Below are positions 54,180 to 64,000 of a DNA stretch of 64,000 nt, one piece after another. Under the pieces are notes generated by a model. The model did no database searches and was not told the DNA's origin. It saw nothing but the letters and a program-made list of their open reading frames with translations. Position 1 is the first letter of the stretch. Every line of letters starts with the position of its first letter. The DNA comes from Limnephilus marmoratus. Taxonomy: Eukaryota > Arthropoda > Insecta > Trichoptera > Limnephilidae. The translations under genes and the position numbers were made by a program. The stretch lies in contig OU862931.1 in NCBI GenBank assembly GCA_917880885.1, forward strand, positions 12,969,337-13,033,336, written 5' to 3'.

Positions 54180-54518
54180 AACGAGCCTCCGTTGTCGAGG
54201 GGTAAGGACCTCGACTCACAATTCGAAATAATAATAAATAGTATATTTGTGGCACGTTCCAGAGTGAAAGATAAACTCAGTATTGTCCTGGCGTAAGAAC
54301 AACATTCAGAATTGAAACGTTGCTTGAAATAATTTAAGCCGATTTTGATGATCAGATCTGAATAGCCAGGTACTTCACCCCCTTCCTCTTTCCCATATTC
54401 TTCCCCTCCCACTACCTTCAGCCTCATAATTTACCCCAATTGGGGATGGTATAGTCTCACTGGCTCCAGACGGGAGCATCTGGGACTCTTGTGAGATATT
54501 CAAAATTAATAAAAAAAA
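54180..54518 (+). mobile_element. SINE family 1 copy lacking the B box
   Basis: Head GAGCCTCCGTTGTCGAGGGG is followed directly by the body at GTATATTTGTGGCACGTTCC, so about 70 bp including the B box are deleted. The tail ends TTGTGAGATATTC and an A-rich run. Confidence 0.8.
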
Positions 54519-54535
54519 TTTTTTAAAATTGTTTG

Positions 54536-54830
54536 GGAATTATGCCTGTCTTCGTGCTGCCTGCCTGTCGAGTACAGCGAGTATTAATTGTTTTGTATAG
54601 CATGTAGATATTATGTATGATTGTAAAGATAAATCATGACATTGACAATAGTACAGTTGAAGCTGCACACTGTAATTAATTAGAGGAACCTTAAGATTAT
54701 TTTTCCATGTCTTTATGATTAGGTCTAGTGCAGATGAACTACTACCTCCCCATGCTACGATACCATATAAATTGTTATTGAATACAATTGTTGGACCGGG
54801 CGTAGGCTTATTCAAAAATAAAAATAAATC
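54536..54830 (-). pseudogene. LINE RT C-terminal fragment
   Basis: The 91-codon frame reads NLYGIVAWGGSSSSALDLII and KTWKNNLKVPLI, matching SIIEYGLIAWGGATNAAI in the split LINE at 8671. Both ends are lost or shifted. Confidence 0.7.
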
Positions 54831-54854
54831 TTAAATCAAAATCATATTTGGAAA

Positions 54855-54894
54855 TCAAAATCCTTCACCTTGGCCAGAAGGTGAAGGATTTTGA
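54855..54894. repeat. Perfect 17-bp hairpin
   Basis: TCAAAATCCTTCACCTT pairs with AAGGTGAAGGATTTTGA across the 6-nt loop GGCCAG. Confidence 0.9.
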
Positions 54895-57332
54895 AATGAC
54901 GTTGGAAATGTCAGAGTTCGAATATTCCATCGCGAATAAGAATCGTAGACTTCCTACACTACAGCCTTTTCCATAAATTATATTCCTGGAAGATGGGGAA
55001 GATTGAGTAGCACATTTCGGAGAAATTTAATGGAATTGAGAAAACTGGAATTCTATCTAAAATATTCCAGATCACTGACAATCACACTAAACACTCTTTT
55101 ACGATTTATTTATTTTATTTTATTTATTTGCAACAACAGTGTAAAAACCAATACATTGCAAAAGCGGTATATCATAATTCATATATTTACATTGTCACAT
55201 AAATAATTATGTAACTAATGCAGTTCTTGCCTAGGTGTTTATTTTGTCTATGGTGTTTTTTTGGACACTGGTAATTTTTGGAAAAGAAAGAAGAGCAGTT
55301 TTGTTTATGGGCACTTCCTCCCGAGCAGCCATGGACTAGGTTGTTCTGGAATTGGTCACTCACCATAAAGGTGTTTAATTTTGAGTTTAAACCATGAGAA
55401 TCTAAGTAAATTAAAACCTAACCGATCGCGGGTGATTTTTTCGTAACACGCGAGGCTCGTGTACGTATAATGTTAATGGATGACTTGTATGTCCCATTTT
55501 TTTATCGATGTGGTTGACCGACGCCGGCAGTGATATTTTCGGCCTTGCTGTAACTTTAAAAGTGTGATTAGTTGTCCCGGTCAAGGGATGTATTTTGGAA
55601 ATGGGAATATAAAGAATTCCCGACAGAAAAACGGAGTGTTAAGCTCGTGCAATGATGTTTTCGGTCGTGAGATGCCTAACACGCGATCAGAGTACGGCCG
55701 GCAAATTAATCCGAATCGAATCGTGAATTAACAATCCTCACCCGTCCTGCAATCGTGGCTTTGCCAAAATCGGGAAGACGCTGCTTTTCATCGGCCAAGA
55801 TTATTATTTACTTGGGACAAGTTCGACATCTCATAATCTCGCCACGTTGTCTGGGAGCCTGTTCCTACCTCGTTTGGAGACTTTCTTGGGTCATCATCAC
55901 ATCACCAATCCATCCTCATGGAAAGCCCTGGGCCGGCTTTCATCCAGGCGCGGACTGGAACGTGCTACCCGCAACATTTCTCGATGGGCCGGCTTTCATC
56001 CTGGCGCGCACCTCTTCAAGGAACATCATCACGGCATTGTTTAGTTAGATAGATAGTTTAGCGAGTCCATCTGGTACGTATGTTTTTATATGTTTTCCTT
56101 TGATACCCTGATGGGAAGTTTGTACACTTCCGTGTTGCTTTTGTGTTCAATACATATTTTTTTGAAAAGTTAATATTCTTTGATTTAATTGAATCCCTAC
56201 CTACATGATAGAGAATTACTTGGCCCACTATCCCGAGTTTGGATCTTTGCTCTGCCGCCAGGTTATATAAAATACGAGTCTTATATTCGTTACAGTGGCG
56301 CTTCAACGTGTAAAATCAGTTATTTTCGGTGCCCGAAACATAGGTACTTCTCTGTCTTGTGGGATAGATTTTGGGAACTTTTGCTGATAACTTTACAGAA
56401 CTCAGAGATGAGTCGGTGTGTGTGCATTTATTTGGTTATATTTCTGACATTAACCGGTCTGCAGGGATTCTGTGTGTCATTATGAAAATACAACTCTTTG
56501 TCTTGTGATCATTATGAGGTTTATTCTCGTTTGTTTACATCGTACAATTATATTGACAGCTACTTTGAGTGTTGCCACTCAGATTAAACAAGGAAAGTAA
56601 TAAATAATATTACCTTGAAGTTTGAACCGGTACTTTTATTTTACGGTACGGATTTTTTTTTTCTTTTACTGGCAATTTTGTCATCTGTCAAATGTTGTTG
56701 ATACTCAGTCAGCTGTTGGCGTTGTTGAGTTTGCGTCACTGACTTATTGAGAGAATACATTGGTCTAACTGAATGTAATCTTACTGTGCGTTTTTATAGA
56801 GTGCGTAAATAAATGTTGTCTATAAATACAGTTCCTGGTACGTAAGCAATGCGTATAAATACTTGAATACATTGAATTCCTTTTGAATTAATTATAATTT
56901 AAAATGAGCAACTTACATTCTCAAATCTGAAGAAACCATTTGTACATTATTGTGAGGCAATATTTGCTTGACTTTACCATCATCGTGAGTGTGTGGAAAT
57001 GTTCATGATGTCTTGTAAGGGCTGACATTATTGTTAGGCGATTTTGGATAAAACGAGGCTTTATTTATGCTTATATTAATGGAATACTTTTGCTGCATTG
57101 AAGGAAATACATTTACATAAGTTTTAGGTTGCATAATCGTTATAAATAAACAATAATTTTTTTATTGAATTTATAAGTACAGGGTGTTTGGTAATTAAAG
57201 TGTTACGATTATATTATTATTAATTTCAGGGTGGATAATTATATTATTACGTTTAATTAAATATAATTATTTATGAACAATAATTTAATTATAAATTAAA
57301 TTATTTAAATTTAAATAATTTTTTTTATTATT
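54895..57332. other. No confidently recognised gene; may hold the 5' LTR and leader of the Gypsy element
   Basis: A 97-codon frame (55755-56048) lies in a less AT-rich patch that contains GGGCCGGCTTTCATCC twice; I cannot assign it. The region from about 56500 to 57356 should contain the 5' LTR and primer site of the element whose gag starts at 57357, but I could not find matching sequence on the 3' side to define LTR ends. Confidence 0.35.
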
Positions 57333-57356
57333 TTGAAATTTTTTTTGTTTTCAACA

Positions 57357-58427
57357 ATGGCGATTTCCGATATTAATGGACTGTCAAAGGAGGAAATGAC
57401 AAAATTATTAACGGATCGTGAGATAGTTCCGGAAGCAACATTAGCCAGTATGCGCGAACAGGCTTGTACTTTTAATAGAAGTTTGAAAGAAGGAGGTACT
57501 TCCAATATGAATATAGGTGATGATAATACAGGGAGTGGTTCCAATATGAATATAGGTAATGATAATACAGTTAGTTTAGAAAAGACTACAACCGTAATTA
57601 ATAATTATTACCAGTCGCCTATTCCTCCAACTTCTTCTTCGTCCGTTCATTCTTGGGGTTTAAAATTTTCTGGGTCTTCGGATGTCAGAGATTTCATTTT
57701 ACGCATAGAAGAATTATCCAGATGGCGGAAGGTGGAGTTGTCCGCGGTTGTTATCTCTTTCTCTGACCTCCTGGAGGGAAGGGCACTTTCCTGGTTTAGA
57801 ACTATTTTTGATGATTCTTTGTCTTGGTCAACTTTGAAAAAGCTCCTCATTTCTCGTTTTGACGTTTGTACCAATCAAACGGAAGCTTTAAAAGCCTTGT
57901 TCGCTATGAAGCAAAAATTTAACCAGGCTATAGTGGAATATGTCGAAGATGTTCAGTTAGCAAACTTAAGGTTGGATGTTCCACTTTCTGAGGAACAATT
58001 GGTGGACTTAGTCTGTGACAGTCTACAACCGAAGTATGCCTTGGCCATTGCCTATTTCTCGGAAAAGAATCTTTCAGCTTTAGTAAGTGTATGCCTTAAA
58101 TTCGAAAAGCTTTCGGTAGACAAACCTGTACCTCAATTTAATTCTTCTCCGCGAGTTCCTTTTCATAAAACGTCGTATTCTCATCGGGTTCCATATTTTC
58201 AACCGTCGCACCCGCCACAAGCTCAAGGCTCGTACTCTCCCCGCGCTACTTATAAACAAGCTTCCTTTTCTCCACGCGCGTCTTCTCCTAGTTCTGCTTT
58301 TAATAGTAAGAAAACTTTTAATTGTTTCTATTGTAAGGAACAGGGGCATACGAAACAATTTTGTCAAAAATGGAAAAGGGATTCTCTTAAGCATAATGAA
58401 ACAAATAAGTTTAATTCAAAAAACTAG
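57357..58427 (+). CDS. gag: Ty3/Gypsy gag
   Basis: Gag builds the particle that packages the element RNA. I start it at the ATG in CAACAATGGCG (57357), giving 356 codons; the upstream TTG is not needed. A retrotransposon gag core follows at roughly residues 110-260 (FSGSSDVRDFILRIEELSR, LEGRALSWFRTI, LISRFD, VEYVEDVQLANLRLD). A Pro/Ser-rich linker comes next. A CCHC zinc knuckle closes it at 323-336 (CFYCKEQGHTKQFC, CX2CX4HX4C). Two copies of SNMNIGxDNT sit near residues 50-70. The frame is intact. It ends at TAG directly after the slippery heptamer. Confidence 0.85.
   Translation: MAISDINGLSKEEMTKLLTDREIVPEATLASMREQACTFNRSLKEGGTSNMNIGDDNTGSGSNMNIGNDNTVSLEKTTTVINNYYQSPIPPTSSSSVHSWGLKFSGSSDVRDFILRIEELSRWRKVELSAVVISFSDLLEGRALSWFRTIFDDSLSWSTLKKLLISRFDVCTNQTEALKALFAMKQKFNQAIVEYVEDVQLANLRLDVPLSEEQLVDLVCDSLQPKYALAIAYFSEKNLSALVSVCLKFEKLSVDKPVPQFNSSPRVPFHKTSYSHRVPYFQPSHPPQAQGSYSPRATYKQASFSPRASSPSSAFNSKKTFNCFYCKEQGHTKQFCQKWKRDSLKHNETNKFNSKN
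58418..58424 (+). promoter_or_regulatory. Predicted -1 frameshift site
   Basis: A AAA AAC in gag frame is followed at once by the gag TAG. Pol continues in the -1 frame, which is open from 58415. This is a canonical slippery heptamer of retroviral type. I did not model a downstream pseudoknot. Confidence 0.7.
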
Positions 58428-59338
58428 CCGACGATCTTTTGCGTTCTGTGCACAAGGATGACAGGAGGTCGTCGTCAGTTCCTAGTAATGTATCTAAGTT
58501 TACCACGCACAACATGGACGCATGTGTGCCGTTAGCTGATTGTGGACGTGATGTTAGACCACATGTTAATATTAAAATTAAGAATTTGGTTTTTTCAGGG
58601 CTTTTGGACAGTGGAGCTACTGTCAGTTGTTTCGGGGGTTCTGTGTATAATTTTTTCATAAGTTTAGGATATAAGTTAAATAAGTTAGATTCCTACGTTA
58701 CCACCGCGGATGGCAAACGTCAGGATATAATTGGTACTATGCGAGTACTAGTATTGTATAATAATATTAAGAAATATATTAAGTTTTTCGTTATACCGTC
58801 TCTGTCCTCTTCAATTGTTTTGGGAGTAGATTTTTGGAAGCAATTCGACGTGGCCCCTCAGTTGTTTCCAAAAGTCGACAGCAATGTTAATTTTGGGAAG
58901 GTTGTCGGTGAGGTTCGTAAATTAACATCAGATTCCTTGCTGTCCCCCCAAGACAATCTCAAATTAAATTCTGTTATAGTTAAGTTTAAATCAATTTCTT
59001 TCGAAGAACGTGGTTTAGGTAAAACCCATTTAGTACGTCATAAAATAAATACAACTGGGGATCCTATTAAGCAGCGTTACTATCCTTTATCTCAAACTCG
59101 CCAGAAACAATTAGAAGAACAATTAAAAGAAATGTTAGATTTAGGTGTTGTCCGTCGTTCTCGTTCGGCTTGGTCAAACCCAGTTTTGATTGTTCCTAAG
59201 AAGGATGGTTCTGTCAGGTTTTGTTTGGACTCGAGGCGTTTGAACAGCGTCACATTGGCAGATTCCTACCCCCTCCCTTACATTTCGCGTATTTTAGATA
59301 AACTAAGGGGTGCTCGTTTTATTTCATCTATAGATTGA
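58424..59338 (+). pseudogene. pol: Ty3/Gypsy pol, first part: protease and start of RT, ended by a stop
   Basis: Entered from gag by -1 frameshift (LADDLLRSVHKDD follows). The aspartic protease is visible as GLLDSGATVSCF with the catalytic DSGA and IVLGVDFWKQFD, equivalent to the second conserved block. The RT begins with PIKQRYYPLSQ, GVVRRSRSAWSNPVLIVPKK, DGSVRFCLDSRRLN and YPLPYI. A TGA at 59336 stops it within the first catalytic block, next to a 9-bp direct duplication (TTGAGCAAA twice) and a one-base frame change. The rest of the enzyme continues in another frame. Confidence 0.8.
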
Positions 59339-60678
59339 GCAAATTGAGCAAATCATTTTGGCAGATTCCCTTGGATAAGGAATCATGTCCTAAAACGGCT
59401 TTCGTTGTACCATGCCATGGTTTATTTGAATTTGTGAGGATGCCGTTCGGTCTTAAGAATGCTCCCAGCGAATTGCAGCGTCTGGTGGATGCTCTTTTTG
59501 GTCCTGAGTTTGACGAGAACGTCTTTTATTACCTCGATGATTTAATTGTTATTTCGGAAGATTTTGAGTCACATTTGAAGATTTTGAATAAAATTTATGA
59601 ACGATTAAGAGATGCGGGTTTAACAGTTAACCTCAAAAAATGCGAGTTTTGTAAGGAAGAGTTAAAATATCTAGGTTATATCGTAGACGCGAAAGGTCTT
59701 CGTACAGACCCCGTTAAATTAGAATGCATTCGTACTTACCCTACCCCTAAGAATTCGAAGCAAATTAAAGCTTTTATAGGTCTTTGCGGTTATTATAGGC
59801 GTTTTATCAAAGATTTCTCTACTATTGCGGCCCCGTTGACAAAACTCACTGGTTCTAGAATGGGAATAAGTAATTTTTCTTGGACTTCAGAAGCGGAAGA
59901 CGCGTTTAAAAAATTAAAAAAAGCTCTAACTTCTGCTCCCGTTATTAGTTGTCCAGATTTTTCTTTGCCCTTTACTATACATTGCGACGCGAGCAACGTT
60001 GGAATCGGCGGCGTGCTTACTCAGGTGTTTGACGGTGAAGAACATCCTGTCTCTTTTTTCTCTAGGTGCTTAAATGTTCACGAACGAAACTACGGCGTTA
60101 CGGAGCGCGAACTCCTTGCGGTGTTAGAATCAGTCAATCATTTCAGGCCTTACGTAGAAGGTGTTCATTTCACAGTGGTGACGGATCACTCCAGTTTGCA
60201 GTGGTTGGTTTCGTTGTCCAATCCAACTGGTAGACTTGCGCGTTGGTCTACGCGTCTTTCCCAATATTCTTTTGATGTGGTGCACAGAAAGGGTAAATTA
60301 AATACTGTTCCAGATGTTCTTTCTCGTAAAGACGATTTTACTGTTGCTGCCATAGATTCCTTGCCTACAACTTCGGATAGTTGGTATAGTAATTTGTTTT
60401 CCAATTGTATGAATAATCCCCAACGTTTCAATAACTTCCAAATTAAAGATAATTGTTTATTTCGACATTCTAAATCTCGTTTCGCTTTGCAAGAGGATAC
60501 AGCCTGGAAGCTGGTTGTGCCTTTTGAGGACCGCAACGCTATTTTAAGTAAAGAACACGAATCTATTAACTCTTGCCACCCCGGTGTTTTTAGAACGTAT
60601 AAGAAAGTTCAACTCCGTTACTTTTGGCCGGGTATGTATAATGACGTCAAAAAGTTTGTCAGTAAATCGTCGCTTTAG
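59335..60678 (+). pseudogene. pol: Ty3/Gypsy pol, second part: RT palm, RNase H and truncated integrase
   Basis: This is an open frame after the break. RT motifs are SFWQIPLD, FVRMPFGLKNAPSELQR and the catalytic FYYLDDLIVIS (residues 64-74 of this frame), then the connection LGYIVDAKGL and FIGLCGYYRRFIKDFS. RNase H follows at about 215-330, with FTIHCDASNVGIGGVL, SRCLNVHERNYGVTERELLA, TDHSSLQWL and VPDVLSR. The integrase retains only the His pair of the zinc-binding domain (HESINSCHPGVFRTYKK, YFWPGMYNDVKKF) and ends about 60664. The catalytic integrase core is absent, so the copy is incomplete at its 3' side. No envelope-like frame was found. Confidence 0.85.
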
Positions 60679-61395
60679 TTCGTTTTACTCCAACAGACCA
60701 AAACGTAAATCGTGAGAAACAGCGCTTTAAAGTTTTTTTTACGAAAAAGGCATATAAAATTAAATTAGCTAAATTGTAAGTCTACTAAAATGTGTTAAAG
60801 TATTACAAATTGTTTTTTTTAAGTACAATATGTTCTAAATGTATAAAATTACGCAGAAAACACGTTTTTAATTTGGATGTTGGCCAAAGTGACGAATTCT
60901 TGTTTGCGAAAGTTGGATATTGGACAAAGGACACTGGATGTTAGACAAGAGCGCGTACTCTTGCGTGAAGTTACTTTATCTAACGTGCTTGGTATTACAG
61001 GGAGATCGGAAAGCATTTCAATTAATTGAACTTTAATACTTATGGATGTATGTGTCCTATGTTTTCGCGGTGAGACCTAAATATTCTGATGTGATTTTTA
61101 AATAGTTTCTTAGAGCATTCGACAATTTTTTAGAAATAATATGTTATTTGTTTGGGAACCAAGTTTCAAGAGTAAGTTTTTGTTAAATAATAACATCGTA
61201 AAATCATCAATGAAAACGTACGTTTTCAGACAATCATACTTATTAAATAATGTTTCAGGTGGCAATATGCTCATCGATTAATTTATTGCATGTTTGATTG
61301 TTGATTGACGAGCAGCACAGTGAATGCAATCGTGCATCAAGCAAGTCATCAACCGTTAGTTATAAGAAAGGTCCTACGTTTATTCATCGTTATTA
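60679..61395. other. No recognisable gene downstream of the truncated Gypsy element
   Basis: AT-rich. TTGGATRTTGGMCAAAG occurs twice near 60880 and 60910 as a short direct repeat. No integrase remnant or clear LTR found. Confidence 0.45.
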
Positions 61396-61793
61396 TTTGA
61401 GTGGCGGGTATGGGTGCCACCGCACCGGGAACCATTTATTGGATAACCAACACCTCTGCCATAGGTCACCCCAAGTGGTTCGCTACGTTTGGTGACTTAG
61501 TGAGTTTTGTCCGGATCTTGGCGGTGGATGCGTCTGCCCACTAACTGAATGGCAGGCCGGATCGGGAAAGACTGGTTGAGGAAGCTCTGTAGACCTCTCC
61601 AGCAGGACTCTCGGAACATTGCATTACCCGCAGTGGGGAGGGATGGATTCTTACGTCCGTCATTCCTTGACACACTGACCCCCAGATTTTTCTTCCCACA
61701 ACTTTCTTCTACCTCCTTCCCAAAAATAACATAGGCCCTGAGGAGAATTATTTTCCTCAGGGCCTCCTGTGTGGAGCTATGGTAAGAAAAAAA
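61396..61793 (+). mobile_element. SINE family 2 copy
   Basis: Head GAGTGGCGGGTATGGGTGCC, body ATTGGATAACCAACACCTCT and CGCTACGTTTGGTGACTTAG, tail hairpin (CCCTGAGGAG/TTCCTCAGGG) and GGCCTCCTGTGTGGAGCTAT plus A-rich end. Confidence 0.85.
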
Positions 61794-61799
61794 GGTATC

Positions 61800-62194
61800 T
61801 CTAAGTGATTCGCTACGTTTGGTGACTTAGCAGAGGTGCCCGGGTTCATGGGGTGAGCTTTGTCCAGGTCTTGGCGGCGGATGAGTCTGCTCACCTGCTG
61901 CGTGGCGGGCCGGATCAAGAGAGACTGCGTGAAGGAGTCCTTTGAACCTTTCCAGCCGGACTCTCACGACCCCATTGCCTTGCACCGCAGTTTGAAGGAT
62001 GGTTTCTTACGCCTGTCACTCCTATACACACAAACCCCCAGATTCCTACCCACCCCTCATTCCTTTTTCCATCCCAGGACTTCCTATTCTTCCTTTCTTC
62101 AAAAATACCCTCCACACAGCATACCCTAAGATGACGTAGGCCCTGAGGGAAATTATTTTCCTCAGGGCCTCCTGTGTGGAGCTAACGTAAAAAA
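61800..62194 (+). mobile_element. SINE family 2 copy, head-truncated, in tandem with the previous one
   Basis: Starts AAGTGATTCGCTACGTTTGG, about 65 bp into the family, and ends CTCCTGTGTGGAGCTAACGT plus A run. The tail hairpin is complete (CCCTGAGGGAAATT/TTTTCCTCAGGG). Confidence 0.85.
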
Positions 62195-62329
62195 TATGTA
62201 TATTGTAAAGCGTTTTTGCACTAAAACAATGCTATTCAAATTATCCACATATAATTTTTATCATATAACGGCGTATAAATCCGAGCTTTAGTATGATCAG
62301 ACCCGAAAGGTTGGATTGATTTACGTGAT

Positions 62330-62577
62330 TTTATTTTTATGTTAATACAACTGCTCCCAACCGTCTGGACCCAGACAGGCTATGGCATACCCCATTTTGT
62401 GAGGCTGGATTTAGTGGGAAGAGGAAGCAGTTATGAAGGTTGGTAATTACCTGGCTATTCAAATCTAGTCACCAACCACGTCTAAAGCCATTCTAAGCAA
62501 TGCTTCAATTCGAAATGGCGGTCTTACATCAGGGTGATACTGAGAGTATCTTCCACTCTGGAACGTGCCGCAAATAC
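62330..62577 (-). mobile_element. SINE family 1, lacking the tRNA-like head
   Basis: Tail TTTATGTTAATACAACTGCT, body through CCACTCTGGAACGTGCCGCA; the head is replaced by AT-rich sequence. Confidence 0.75.
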
Positions 62578-62716
62578 ACCACGTATATATATTTATGTAT
62601 ATATATTTTTGTATTGATTAGTGTTATTTCACTATTTAAACAAAAAGAAAAAAACACATATACGTACATATTATACTTTTTTTAATGATTCAGTTGTGAA
62701 ATATATATATTTTTTT

Positions 62717-63143
62717 AGATTAGCTCCACACAGGCGGCCCTGAGGATAATAATTACTCTTTGGAGGGTCTTTTTAAGGAAGGTAACGACTGGAACGTTTG
62801 GGAAAAAAAAGGGTATGAGGGGTGGATAGGAATCTGGGGGTCAGTGTGTCCGGGAGTGACGGATATACGAATCCATCCCTCCAATCGCGGTGCAAGGCGA
62901 GAGTCGGGAGATTCCGGCTGGAAAGGTCAAAAGGCCTCCCTTAATCAGTCTCTCTCTCGCCACGCAGCAGGTGGGCAGTCGTATCAGACGCCAAGACCTG
63001 TACGAACTTCATCCCATGAACTCGGGCACCCTTGATAAGTCACCAAACGTAGCGAACCACTTGGGGTGACCTATGGCAGAGATGTTGGTTATCCAATAAA
63101 TGGTTCCCGGGACGGTAGTACCCATACCCGCCACCCCAAATTA
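62717..63143 (-). mobile_element. SINE family 2 copy
   Basis: Near-complete in reverse: tail GCTCCACACAGGCGGCCCTG, body, and head ending CCCATACCCGCCACCCC. Confidence 0.85.
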
Positions 63144-63162
63144 TACAAATCTACCAAAATAA

Positions 63163-63250
63163 AAATTACTTGTGCACGCTGGGTTTGAAACTAACGACAT
63201 CCGGATCGCTAGTTGAGAGCCTTACCCCTCGACCACAGGAGGCCGTCATG
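63163..63250 (-). mobile_element. SINE family 1 head only
   Basis: Minus strand GACGGCCTCCTGTGGTCGAG, an A-box-like GGTAAGGCTCTCAACTAG, and a decayed B box GTTTCAAACCCAGC. Only the tRNA-like part and about 15 bp of the body are present. Confidence 0.7.
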
Positions 63251-64000
63251 ACGTCATAACAGAAGTGTAGTATCCAACATTTTAAAATAAAAAGATAACT
63301 CAAAGGATTTTGAAACACAATAGATAATTACAAGTTCTTTAGAAATATGTAAAACAATGTACGACGACTTCTTTTTAAAAATGATCCTATGTTCGAACAC
63401 ATGGGACGCGATTTACGTCTATTACACAATATAGACTTGTAAAAAAAGAGGTCATAAAATATTCCTAACCACTAACCACATTTAGCTTCATAACAAATGT
63501 GTTCGATATTTGAAGTACCACCTAGTTGGGCCAAATTATTAGAAGGGTTACAAAAGCGGCTGGAATAAAGGGACTGGGAATGGATCTAGGTAAAAAAGTC
63601 AAATGAATGGGATACCTAATCATTAAAAATATGCGAATAGTAATAACGTTTTTATTGACATTCTGAATTCATTGCTCTGAACAAAATAAAACTCGAATAG
63701 GTAAGAAATAAACAAAAAAATATTAGCAACTCAATGTATAAAATAATAGATATGCTTTCATTGTCATTCAGTGTACAATTCTTTCAATTTCTAATTTCAG
63801 TAATAAGATATTTATAGGTATACAAATACAACTGATCTTAGGCACTAAATATACCTACCAAAAATGTTTTCATTGTTACACGAAGATTTGGTTGATTAAA
63901 ATAAGATACTAAATGTACCAAAAACAAAAACTTCTTCATTTCCTTATTGTAATACCTAATAAACATGTTTTAAATATCTCAGATAGAATTCTGACACAAA
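63251..64000. other. No recognisable feature
   Basis: AT-rich to the right edge; nothing identified. Confidence 0.5.

Noticed and set aside
54855..54894. Bacterial-type transcription terminator
   Set aside because: The hairpin is perfect but the region is eukaryotic and there is no gene ending nearby.
55755..56048. Host exon in the less AT-rich patch
   Set aside because: No recognisable domain, two internal repeats of GGGCCGGCTTTCATCC, and no supporting splice signals that I could trust.
57333..57356. Gag start at the TTG eight codons upstream
   Set aside because: It is not an ATG, and the ATG at 57357 has a good context and gives a normal gag N-terminus.

Overview
The window looks like repeat-dense, AT-rich intergenic DNA from an arthropod, most likely an insect. 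The evidence is the mixture of mobile elements: BEL/Pao and Ty3/Gypsy LTR retrotransposons, several LINE lineages, two SINE families, Penelope-like elements with a GIY-YIG domain, Helitrons, a mariner remnant, several hAT elements and MITEs. I could not fix the order or species. I found no convincing host protein gene, rRNA, true tRNA gene or CRISPR array. Almost every long reading frame is either mobile-element protein or a shadow of a tandem repeat.

Left part (1-8.3 kb): a degenerate ~100-bp tandem array; an LTR in reverse orientation with a 4-bp target duplication (895-1570); 3.6 kb without recognisable genes but with three simple or tandem repeats; a second LTR of the same family preceded by a polypurine tract (5234-5972); a LINE reverse-transcriptase relic; a reverse-strand Helitron; a 369-bp direct duplication carrying a hammerhead-like core; and a SINE.

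The clearest nested structure is 8.3-18.2 kb. A reverse-strand LINE is split by a 6.7-kb BEL/Pao-type element (10279-16983), and both insertion ends carry the same 5-bp duplication. The BEL/Pao copy keeps LTRs, a primer-site candidate, a polypurine tract, RNase H and integrase remnants. It has no recognisable reverse transcriptase, and much of its interior is tandem repeats, including 2.4 kb of 15-bp/105-bp repeats. Its LTRs are identical where they align, but one lacks a 395-bp block.

Middle part (18.2-41.6 kb): SINEs, Helitrons, a solo LTR, a 239-bp Penelope-like fold-back with hammerhead-like cores in both arms, a PIF/Harbinger-like MITE, hAT elements with perfect 8-bp target duplications (28249-28904, 33950-37343, 39716-40315), a mariner pseudogene, a second fold-back with a hammerhead-like core, and LINE 3' ends.

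Right part (41.6-64 kb): many copies of SINE family 2 and a LINE that has the same 3' tail, a Penelope-like 3' end with GIY-YIG remnant and hammerhead-like motif (46.3-47.5 kb), a Helitron-like tandem array, and a Ty3/Gypsy element (57357-60664) with gag, a slippery frameshift site, protease, RT and RNase H but a truncated integrase.

The elements interact as parasites of parasites: SINE family 2 probably borrows the LINE machinery through its shared tail, the BEL/Pao copy was probably mobilised in trans, and the hAT, Helitron and MITE copies depend on enzymes encoded elsewhere. The most interesting candidate system is the set of Penelope-type hammerhead-like ribozyme motifs found in several unrelated-looking fold-back or duplicated contexts.
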